DNA from: Heliopora coerulea
Taxonomy: Eukaryota; Cnidaria; Anthozoa; Scleralcyonacea; Helioporidae
Reading direction: 5' to 3'
DNA length: 64,000 nucleotides
Assembly (NCBI GenBank): GCA_030142905.1
Contig: JASJOG010000085.1
Coordinates: 1,054,001-1,118,000, forward strand
Shown here: positions 20,906-32,900 of the stretch, piece after piece
How the letters are laid out: each line of letters opens with the position of its first letter
How positions within the stretch are numbered: the stretch's first letter is position 1
Translations under genes and position numbers: made by a program
The notes under the pieces: model-generated
What the model saw: only the letters and a program-made list of their open reading frames with translations
Told to the model about the DNA's origin: nothing
The model's database searches: none

Positions 20906-23900
20906 ATATTCCACGTTAATGCTTACCTGGTTGCGGAGCCGAATAAAGTTCCGATTGTCTGAATGGGTATGGTGAGACCAACTCTCCTCTGGTAGGGTTA
21001 AGAATCTCTTTGGCAATAAATGGTCCTTCGGTACTAGTGAAGTTAAACAACCTCACACGATAGTCGCATTTGCGATCAGCTGTCAGGAAATCGTAAAAGG
21101 ATAAGTCACTTTAGTGGGAACTGGGATAGTCAGGGTTTCTATTCCAGTCATTTTTTCATTCACCATTTCCTTTAAAATACAATAATTAACAGCGACAGAT
21201 TCATAACACATTGAGAGTACAGGGCTTAAATTGTACGTCAGTTAAAGAACAGGATTGTCGCTAAGGTTTCCAAGAATGGGATCACAAGGAGGAAAGTGCC
21301 CGACAGCATAACTGTCATTGCCACATCTGTTATAATTTAAGGTACCAGACATTACACCCTAAACAAGCAGACATTTGTCCAGCGTCCAGTTTGTAACAAT
21401 GGCCCTGATTTAAGAACAAAGTTATGAACTAATGGCCTGACGGATTTAAATAGAGCTCCAAACATAACGTACATTGTTTCAAAGATCCATAATTGTCCTT
21501 GCCAGCCAGGGCTTCCCAAAACAATAGTCCCTCGTTGCCTTCCTCCAATTCAACGACGTCCAACTTATTAATAGTGAAAAGTTCTTTAAACCTAAAACAA
21601 GATAAAGAACACTGAACTTATGCTCAAACTAATAACTGGGTATTATGATTGAGGCTGATGCCAATTGGCCGAGCAACGGTCACAGACTGACAGCCAAGTA
21701 GGTCTTCGCAAGGAACACGTTCACCTTCAACATTTTGAGTAGAAACAGCCAAATAGATTATATAAAGTTCAACGGATTAGCCTGTTGAGCCATAGTGAAC
21801 CAACGCACCAAACAATAGATTTGATAATGGCGAAAGCAATAGGAGTACATTGTACTTGAGAAACGGTAACTGCTCCACCTAGCTAAACTGAATGACTGAT
21901 GCACGCTGGAAGTCGTTGGTCATCCACGTTTTTTACATGTGAAGAACAATCATAATTCGATTGAGTTCATTGAACCATGGAACCACTTCTTTTATGAAAT
22001 AGCGTATGACAAGGCATAACAGCAAACAAGTTTTATTTGGCGACTAGAAACAGTCTTCTTAATACAAAAACCAAAACCTTACAACGCCTCTAATTAAGCC
22101 AATCACAAGTACCGCTATGTTAGAGTGATGCTATACACGACAATCGAAAGCAAAGGCCGTGTCGTGTAAACGGATTTTACGTAGCAGTACTTCCAAGATC
22201 TCTTTCAACGACAGTCACTTAAAAATGGCCGTCAATGAAATGGAATAGCTGTGGTCTCTTACCAAACTCCCAATCTTTTTGCTCCTCTCAAAGCACCTTC
22301 CTTCTTCTCCTTCGTGGATTTTGCACCATGCCAGACACAAATTCCAATCGACATTTCAATAACGACGACGACAAACGACGAACGTGATCTTAAATTCGAA
22401 GATCTAGAAACAAATTTTATAAAACCAAAATAAAATGGTCGAGAAATTAAAATTGATGTCCGACTAGGTCAGTTTAACTCTGCTTAAAATTTAAACTAAA
22501 AAGGGTGGCTCATCGGATTTTATGGTTAGGTTGGGGTAGTCTATTTCATTTCAAGGTCAGGTTGCCTTGAAACTTTACTTAAATAGGGCGGCACAATAAA
22601 GCAATTGGCGAGTAACTAATCAGAATTAAAAGCTCAGGGTGTTTGAAGAAAATGAATATTATTTGGAAGAGTGAACTGCTAGAAAGCTTAAAGAACGATT
22701 TTCAAGCTGTTGTCGGAAATGTGCTTCTCCACTGAGCTGAAGTAACATGGTATGATTTGTAATCTGTGCACTTTACCTGGCTTCAATTTGTATTAGGTTG
22801 ATCTCTCTCTCATCTTCGTGCTGCACGCAATACATCAGCACGTTATCTTCCTCTAAAACGAAACAAGCAACTTTGCAGTACCGAAGCTACTTAATGAGAT
22901 CAAACAAACTTTATTGGATTGAAAACCATGGAATACGGTCGGATAATAATAACATATTATGATGAGCCTAAAAGGCGAGTCTAAATGCAAGTTGACTAGG
23001 GCAGGAAGGGAGGAAAAGTGCAAAGAAAGGAAGGGCAGTGTGAGTAGGTAAGGCAGGAAGGTTTGATGAGGTATAAGGGGTGGGAAGTGAAGGAAGAAAT
23101 AGGGGAAAGGGGTAAGGGAGGGAAGGGTAAGAAGGAAGTGAAGGAAGGAAAGTAAAGAAAAGTGGTGGAAGGATGGGAAGGAAAGGATGGGAAGGAAAGG
23201 ATGGGAAGGAAAGGATGGGAAGGATGGGAAGGAAAGGGTAGAAAGGAGGAGATAGACAAAACGTGAGAAAAAACGCTTTGTGGAAAACCTACCTATGCAT
23301 TTTCTGTCATTTAATCTAAATAAAAGAAAAAGGTAGAAAACATCAAAAAGTCTTATGTTTCTGTGCGCAACTCCTAAGACACAAGTCTTGCAAGGGAAAG
23401 AAAAGTGCGCTATGAAACCATCACGAATGGTGATTCCCGCTTGGGGCATCAGGCATTTAAGTCTACGCAAAACCACATACTCAAACTTACTTGCCATGAT
23501 GAATAATCATTTGGCCATCAAACATGTTTAAAAAACATGCCGATTCATTTCCTTCATCTACCATGATCTACAACACGGAAAACTAATCAGTGAGGAATGG
23601 ATAGACAAACAGACCAACAATCCCTTTAGGTAATATAAGGGAAAGATCGGTAGAGGGCACAACAACATGGATAGATAGATGGTGGCTACAACAGATAATT
23701 CAGATGAAAAAGAATGTGGATGAAGAAACGAACAGAAGAATGACAAAAAGCAGAAACGGATATTGGAATGACAGAAAGCAGGAACAAATGATGGAACGAA
23801 GAGACGAGCAGACGGACGGCTGAGCAGATAGACTGCAGGACGGACTGATTGACAGACGGGAAGAACGAATCAATGAACGGACAGGCAGGCTGACTAATGA

Positions 23901-26900
23901 ATAAACGTCCCCTCAGTTAACACAAATCTCCCAGTTTACACTGTTCCACATGTTACCATTCATTCACCAACCTGAGGGCTTTTATCAGAATCGAGTTCAA
24001 TAGTAGCCAAGGCGGACGTTCCTTTCCCACTGGCGGAACAATCTCTTCCGTGCCAAAAGAAGTACGCAATCTGATCTCGTCCCGATGTCTCGTGTTTTGA
24101 ATCCCCGCCTTTCAGAGAACGAATGCCAGACGCTTTCACAGAATAACTCCATCTGATGATGTAACCTGCACGAATGATTAAGAAATACAACAAGTCACAT
24201 CTATTTATCGCTTACTGTTAGTGCTCATCCAACTATTATTACTACCACTGCTGTTCGTACCAATACCAGTGCGGCTGCCATTATAAACCTGGTGGCTGTG
24301 CCACTGTCACTGCTGCAGCTACTGCCACCTTCGCTGTCACCATCACTACCACCACCACTACAACCACCACAACCACCACCACCACCACCACTACAACTAC
24401 CACCACTACCACCACCACTACCCCTACAATCACCATAACTACCACCGCCGCCGCCACAACCACCACCGCTACCACCACCACTACCACCACCACCACTACA
24501 ACCACTACCACCACCACCACTACAACCACTACCACCACTACCACCACTACCACCACTACAACCACTACAACCACCAAAACTACCACCACCACAATTACCA
24601 CCACCACTATTACCACCGCCACCACCACCACCGCCACCACCACCACCACCACCACCACCACCACCACCGCTTCCGCCACTACAGCCACAACTACCACTAG
24701 CACCACCACCGCCACTACAGCCACAACTACCACTAGCACCACCACCACTACTACAGCCACAACTACCACTACCATCACTACCACCATCACCACCACTACA
24801 ACCACCACAACTACCACCGCCGTCATCACTCATGCACCACTGCCGCTGTTGCTGCCGCAGCTAGTGTTGATCCTACTTCTACTGTTGCTCTCACTTCTAT
24901 TAGTAGAAACTTAGTCAAGTACTATTGCAAATGCTGCATTCTGATTGGCTACGCTACTCGCTATCTATTCGTCGATAGATAGCGTTTTTGTGAAGTTTCT
25001 GAAGACGAAATAGAATGCTTACTTGAAAGTGCAATCCCAGAGAAGACAAAAAATGTTCTTTGCAAAGTCTGTTTCTACTAAAACAAATAGATTATGAGCT
25101 CGAGATTTATCACCTCATAGAAATCTCGAGCTCATAATCTAATTGTTAACTATTGTCACTGTTGCCATTCATTTTACTGCTGCTGACTTTACCGCTATAA
25201 CTACAGCTCCTTCCGTTACTACTACTACTACTCCTGCCAATGTTACTGCTGTTGCCTCTTCTGCTACCACTATAATTGAAAGTTATACCTGTACCTACTA
25301 TGACTAAACTTCTGCTGCCACCATATGTAACTTAACTCCTGGTAAAGTAAATGGTTTGAACCTGGGAGAATCGTAACATGTTTGAGGAAGTTGATCGTCC
25401 AGGTTAGTGTAGTCTTGAGAAAGACTGTTGGTTGAAGTGACTGACGTTTCGACAGCCTTAGCGGCGGTCATCTTCAGAGTCAAAAGGAGAGTAAATGTCA
25501 GGTTCGCCTGTATTTGTATCTGGCTCGTGCGTGATAAGTGGGCGGTCGTATTGGTCATGGAGGTGTGATATTTGGCGAGAAGCAATGGGTGTGGTTGTGT
25601 AGGCGTTAATTATAGTTTGTCGAAGTGTACGTCTATTGGCTGCTCGCACGTTTGACTTTGTGAATTAGTCGTTTGTAAGGTCCCGGTAATTGTTGTGATC
25701 GGTTTAATGGATTTTGTTCTAAGTTTGTATACCAGCTTTCTAGTGTGAGTCGCTGTTTGTAGTTGGTGCTGTACGTAATGCATTTTGCCGATTCCCAGTC
25801 AATGTTGTGTTTGGTTTGTCGGTGGTGTTCGGCAATGTGGTTGGTTTTGCCTCCGTTTTTTGTCGCTCGTTTGTGTTCTGTGAGTCGTGTATTTAAGTTT
25901 CTGCTAGTCTCACCTATATAAGTGGCTTGGCAGTCGGAGCAATTAATTTTGTAAACTGCACCTTGTCTTTCGTGCGGTTGTTCTCTGTCCTTAACATTAG
26001 TCAGTACATGTCGTAAAGTTGTGATCGGTTTGTGCGCTACTCGTATATTGTATGGTCGTAAGATACGCGAGATAATCTCAGACGTACCTTTTATGTAGGG
26101 TATCGTTGCTGTAGTTGTTGTCGGACTGTTGTTTTCGTCGCGTTCATTGTCTTTGTAAGTGTTAAGTTTGATGAAGTCAGAGTTATAGTTGTTTTTGTGG
26201 AAAACGCATTGTAAGTAGTCATTTTCTTGGCGTAGAGCGTCGGATGAGTTGCAAATGAGTTGTGCGCGTCTCGTCAATGTTTTGATGGTGGTAGCTTTGT
26301 GTGAGGTAGGATTGTACGATGATTGGTCCAGTAGTCTGTCAGTATGCGTTGGTTTCCTGTAGACAGTGGTCTGTAGTTTGTTATTGTCACGACTTACCAA
26401 ACAGTCTAGGAATGGAATAGCTCCGTCTTCTTCAATCTCTGGTAAATTGTATGTGACTGTTCTGTTCGTTAATGTGTTTGTGAAACTCGTCAATCTCGTC
26501 TTCGGGTAGTGCAGTAATCGTGTCGTCAACGTAACGAAACCAAAAAGGTAACGTGTGTTTGTAAGTTGCAAGAGCTCGTTCCTCTATGGATTGCATTACA
26601 ATTTCAGCAACCACAACAGAAACGGGTGAGCCCATTGCTGTGCCATGTAACTGTTTGTAGTGTTTACCGTTGTATTGAAAGTAAGTTGATGTGAGGCAAA
26701 GTTCCAGTAGTTCCACGATGTCCCCTGTAGGTAAAGGAAGTGCGTCAGTAAATTCGTTGATGGCAGTTTTGGTGCATTCTAGCGCCAGTTGAAGCGGAAT
26801 ACTGGTAAACAGTGATTTCACGTCAAAAGACACTAGCTTGTGGTTGTGTGGTATTTGTACTGTTTTGAGATTGTTGATGAAGGTTTCAGTCGATCGTAGT

Positions 26901-29900
26901 CTATGTTGTGACTTGTTGGTTAGTGGTTGCAGTATGGTAGTTAAGTATTTGGAAAGTTCGTAAGTAGGCGACCCACAGAACGAAACTATAGGTCGCATGG
27001 GTATTTGTGGCTTGTGAAGTTTCGGTAGTCCGTACAGCTTTGGTGATCGCGGTACTAAACACCTGAGTCGATAGTAAGTTTATTGAGTGATCGTGTTAGT
27101 TTTTCTCATTGAGAAAATTTTGTTGTTAAGTTTTCGTTGAAGTGATGGTGCAGGGTCTCGTTTAAGTAGTTCGTAGGTTTGTTTGTCGTTAACTAGTTCG
27201 TCCATTTTGTCGTAGTAATCGGTCTTGTCCATAACAACAGTAACGCGTCCTTTGTCTGCTGGTAGTATGACAATGTTTTCGTCATGTTTTAGTCGTTTGA
27301 GTCCTTGTTTTTCGACCGTCGTCAAGTTAGTATCACGTATAGAAGCCGATTGTACGGTGGAGGCGACCCTACTCCTGATCTCGTCTTTTGTTGCCTCTGC
27401 CAAATCTCTTTGAGAAGCTAAGACAGTCTCGACACTCGATACAATCGCCTCAGTCGGTATATGTTTGGGTGTTATAGAGTGTTTTAGTCCGTAAGATAGT
27501 AATCGAGTTTCAGTTTCGTCTAAAGGGCGCGAGGAAATATTCTTGACCCAGTTATCGTCATGCTTTTGTCGTTTACGTGTTCTGCTGCGTTGTAATCGTT
27601 CAAGTTTCTGTTGGTATTTCGCTCGATATTCTGTTTCGTTTTTGAGAGCTCGTTTGTCAGCAATGGTCTGTATAGCAGAAAGTAAGTCGTTACTCACGTT
27701 TGTAGGTATCAGTTGTCTCAGCTTGTCCAGTCTTCGTTGCTGTTGGTTTTTGTAGTAGTTGAGTCGTCTGTGACAGTCGTTAATCCGCGCTCGGATCAGT
27801 CGTCTGCTGGTGGAGTTGACAATCTGAATAGCCTCTTGTGTGTTCAACGGGGACTTAATTCTAAGTCCTGCGGGAACGAGACCAAAATCCTTGCAGCGGT
27901 GGTTGAACCAGAGTTGTTGGCGAGTACGTCTGACCTTGCTTGCGAAACGGATGTAGTCGTTGGCAAGCTGTTCGCTCTATCGTCCAAATGATCGTAATAA
28001 AGTAAATGGTTTGAACCTGGGAGAATCGTGACATGTTTGAGGAAGTTGATCGTCCAGGTTAGTGTAGTCTTGAGAAAGACTGTTGGTTGAAGTGACTGAC
28101 GTTTCGACAGCCTTAGCGGCGGTCATCTTCAGCCTTAGCGGCGGTCATCTCCGACTGCCAAGCCACTTATATAGGTGAGACTAGCAGAAACTTAAATACA
28201 CGACTCACAGAACACAAACGAGCGACAAAAAACGGAGGCAAAACCAACCACATTGCCGAACACCACCGACAAACCAAACACAACATTGACTGGGAATCGG
28301 CAAAATGCATTACGTACAGCACCAACTACAAACAGCGACTCACACTAGAAAGCTGGTATACAAACTTAGAACAAAATCCATTAAACCGATCACAACAATT
28401 ACCGGGACCTTACAAACGACTAATTCACAAAGTCAAACGTGCGAGCAGCCAATAGACGTACACTTCGACAAACTATAATTAACGCCTACACAACCACACC
28501 CATTGCTTCTCGCCAAATATCACACCTCCATGACCAATACGACCGCCCACTTATCACACACGAGCCAGATACAAATACAGGCGAACCTGACATTTACTCT
28601 CCTTTTGACTCTGAAGATGACCGCCGCTAAGGCTGTCGAAACTTCAGTCACTTCAACCAACAGTCTTTCTCAAGACTACACTAACCTGGACGATCAACTT
28701 CCTCAAACATGTTAACTCCTGGTCAAACGAGAATACAAACCGCACAAAGTTTCAACTGTCATCTTGTTTTGCCCTCAACTCAGATCTACTAACTTCACCT
28801 CGCTTTAATTCCAGCAAGTTTGAGGTTTTGCGAACTTTTGGTCACGGCGTCAATGCAGCTTAAAGTATGTCGATAACCACAGCATAACTACTGCTGCTGT
28901 TATTGTGCCACCTACTGCTGATATTAGCAGTGCTGCTATTACTGCAACAACTGCTGTGAAACAACTACTATTTCCATTGAAATAGCTGCGCCGGTTAATA
29001 CTTGAACAATAGAGATGTTCATTATGATCTTACTTTCTGCAGAGTAAAAATGTCCCCACTCTTTCTCTTCAAGTTGCCTGTACTCCTTTTCAGAACTGTG
29101 GTAAACCGTGACCGAATTTGTGGTGATTGTAATGCCCCGCCTTTCAATCTCATCATAGCTTTCCCGACCACGACCAAGGTTCACTCCTAAACAAAGGCAA
29201 GCGGTTAGGCAAGACAGGTATTGTTTCATACTATGAACATAAATGAAATATGTTTCGACACTCCCATCTAGTGTATTCATCAGGTTACAAATATTGGCAA
29301 CATTTGCCCAGTTAAGGACGCATGACATTTTACAAGCGTTAAGCTACATGGACTCAGCCATGGTGACTGAGTGACAGTCAATGTAAACTATGACTAGGTC
29401 GCCAGCTTGACACAACATGATGCTCCATCATGCCAACATAAGTAGGCGGACGTGACAGCGATTATGTCTAACGAAAGTTTTTATAATCGATGGTGAACGT
29501 TCCTTAAGTTTATAAAAGCCAGAAATTTATTTCAACTTCCTCCGAGACTGCGAAAATAATTTCTGAGAAATGAAAAACTATTTCCGAACGATTAGAGATA
29601 ATCTCCTTCGTTGATGACCTTGACGAAGGGCTGCTAGATTGTCTCATCGCTTGCACGTGCATCCCAAGTCGCTAAGTAAAGCAAAGTGTCTATTTATACG
29701 AAGACAATCCCTCACCTTCAAGGACCATTTTCACAGGAGGTGGCTCTTCCGCCATTTTAGCACCATCGTAAGGAACAAGCTCGATAATTTGTACTTCAGT
29801 TTTCTTAAAAGAAAGAAAGAAAAGAAAACAAAAAAATGTTACTTCTTATTCGCAAATCAATACGGCCAAATACCTCACTACGGTTCAGGTTAAACGTTTG

Positions 29901-32900
29901 CTCTCAAACAACATTAATCAACATCAGAATGTACTTTTCGTTGCTCTCGTCTCGCTGGTACGCGTGTGCTTTCCTCGATTTCAGCGCTATAATTTCTGGA
30001 CCCACATATCATTTCGCTATAGAACTATTGCTGGATAAATTCTGTCACATTTGGCGGAAGGTACAATTATCCATCCTGAGGAAACAAAAATGACAAGACA
30101 AACATCGCTATTCACACGCTGTTAAAGAATATGGTGGCTAAAACCATGCGTTTCCTACCTTTAAAACATAGCGGTGACTTCAGTATCTAATAAGTAAGCC
30201 AATTTAGTGGCTTGTGAATTCATTTTATCCCCTGTGGTTGATGTTAAGGTTCATACACGGAAGATACAAGCCAAAATGTATCCACATATGTATAACCGAC
30301 ATACCAAACAGACCCACCATTGTTGGAAAGCATATGCTGCAAGCGAATTGTGTCTGCTTAGAAATACCCCTTCCTCGGCTGATATAAAATTTGCCGAAAT
30401 AATACAATCGGTAGTTCCGAGATAACGCAGTTACAACTGTACTAAAACTACAAGGGCATTCACAACTACAGTATAACAACAGACCTATAAGAACCATTTT
30501 AGCCTTTGAATTTTACTGGACAGTGTCAGTCATTTTGCAAATGTGGAGTTGATAGCCAAGCATCAGATGGAGAAAACGCAGGAACGGCTTAAACCTCAGC
30601 AGATGCGATATCACACTTAAAAACAAAAAGAATCTGTTCAGTCAATAATTTCGCCTAACCTCCATTTTAGCTTTTCTCTTGGCATATCCACTGCTCAGGT
30701 TCTTATTCAGTAGATCCTTCTGTTTATCAAGCTTCGCTTTCATTGCTGCATCCGGCCAGTCAGAGAATTTTTGCTCAAACAGTATCGTCTCAGCTCGCTC
30801 AGTCATGCGCCCAAACACGGCCCACGATGGTCGCTTTAGTTCTTGATGTTTGTCCTTACCCGCGCAAGAATTGGGAGATATAGGATTGGGTGAACTCTTA
30901 ACTTTGAACGTGCCCTTGAAGACTTCCTGAGCTAAATCGACTGCTTTATTTCTTGTAGATTTGTCGCAAGTTCTACCCAGCCATGCGTAAACTTCGGTCC
31001 CAAAATCGAATACGAACGCCTGGAATTTAAAAGAAGAAATCGTAAATACTACGCAAAACGTTTACCACATCATAAAAGTTGATGTTCGAGTCCAAATATC
31101 CGCAACCAGACCGACGTGCTTATAAGCTTGTTCAGAGTTTCAAATGCACATGAAATTTGGAGGAAAAATCTTCCGCCAAGCAAAAAATTTGAATGTAACG
31201 TATGTCGAGGTTACATTTTTAGGTTTTATAAACTTCATTATTGGACACACACTTCTATTGAAGGTTTGGATTACCATCATGGACAATCAATGGGTAAGAT
31301 ACTTTGTCTTTGCAAATGCTGCTGAAGCTCTAAAAGTATTGTCAATACCACAATCTAAACCTCATGTTGCTCATGCCCAGTCTAAACTCTGAATACTTCT
31401 ATATCAAAGACAAAGGCATAGCGGACCATTGGGACACTACTTGCACACAACAGCTTAGTTTTAAGGGTATATGGCCTTAAATTTGAATTTGTTTTACATG
31501 AAGAAACTCTTGAAGTGATAAACAATGGTATTTATTTCTCTTCCATATCTCAATTCGTTCTTGAGGTATTCATATAATTTGGTCCGAACGATGAAAGTCT
31601 AGTATACAATATTGAAAATTCTGATGTTTAACCCTTTGCCTGTCTAGCCTTTGTTTGATGTTATCGCTCAGACGTCAGTGTGTGTCATATGTGATGCACG
31701 GGACAGGCAAAGGGTTAATAATGTGCAAGACATACGAAGAAAAAAAAACTGAGTTTATTAACCGACGTTTCGTTGCTACCTTCAGAGTCAACTAAAGCTC
31801 CTCGGAAACGAAACATCAGTAAATATCCTTTATTTACTGTTTCATTTCCAGCTAAGAAAATACCTTGTCGGAGTCCAACATCTTTATGCTAGGTAATTTG
31901 CCACACAATTCTGAAACTTCCACGAGTTTCGCTGGTTCACAACTGGTATCCACTGAGTAGATAACATTAGTTGAGACGACGGCTTTCTCATAATCACTAT
32001 CTTTTGGCACTTGTTTAGCACCTAAATCGGTTTCAGAATCGGAAAAATGATATTATCAAAATTACGTTATGATTTCAAGTGGGATAACAGACTTAAAAAT
32101 GACTTGTTTTTTGAATCACTCGTAACCCTCAAATTTGACAGGGAAAACTACCAAAAAAGTTTTACAATTTTGAGAATAACTTTGAAGAAAATAACTATTT
32201 AATGGCTGCTTCAAGTTTCGAAATCACGTCACTGAAAAAAATACGAAAATACCGACCATGTCAGGGTCTTTTATCAAGCCTTTAGCCACACGGAACTACA
32301 ACATTTACCCAGCAACTGATCACATAATGAATTACTGCATTTGTTTTTTCTCCTGAAAAACTGAAGGTTTACCTTTGTAAAATTCATATTCATACAGAAA
32401 CAATCCTTCAAAAAAACTGGAAAAAATATCCTATTTTTTGACAATTGTGAGCCCACAATTGCACAGTATGTTGTTGCAGTTCTATAAAGAACGGTGATAG
32501 TCTGTGTCCAGAGTCAAGTATCTCACCACGTCAAATAAAGTTTTATGGATCAGCTATTTTCACTTACTTTTTACAGACTTCTTTCCTCCTAACAAGTTCC
32601 AAAAGGTTCTTGTAAGTCCTGTCTCAACGTTGACCGCCCCATCCTTTATTATGGTGATCACGCTTGCACTGCAGTTTAGTAACTTGTATTGGAGAATCTT
32701 GTTGGATAACTCCGAAGCCTGGAAATCATACGTAATAATAACGGAATGGCTTTCAATTATATCCAGTCAATATGTTTCTTCAATCAACAAAAAATAAATA
32801 TTTACCGAGAACTTAGTCTCATGAAGAATTAAACTCACGATTATCAAGTTCAGATTATGTTACTGTCATAATTGTCATCGCTGTCATTTTTATGATAAAT

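Larger units (their letters stand above)
25344..28711 (-). mobile_element. Penelope-like retroelement with inverted partial copy and 12-bp target duplication
   Basis: The whole insertion is flanked by an identical 12-bp repeat (TTAACTCCTGGT at 25,332-25,343 and 28,712-28,723). On the minus strand it reads: a pLTR-like segment (28,132-27,999), the coding region (27,966-25,633) and a second pLTR copy (25,475-25,344). The two segments are direct repeats of about 132 bases. Upstream is an inverted copy of the element's 3' end (28,150-28,711, plus strand), so the two outer ends are inverted repeats. Terminal direct repeats, partial neighbour copies and GIY-YIG plus reverse transcriptase coding are hallmarks of Penelope-like elements. 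Confidence 0.93.

Noticed and set aside
22853..23497. 214-codon minus-strand frame rich in SFPSFP
   Set aside because: It is created by the polypurine tract. Only small parts of it overlap true supervillin exons, in a different splicing context.
24225..24833. Minus-strand frames encoding poly-Gly/Ser and poly-Val
   Set aside because: They are pure products of the CCA-triplet microsatellite and have no non-repeat coding signal.
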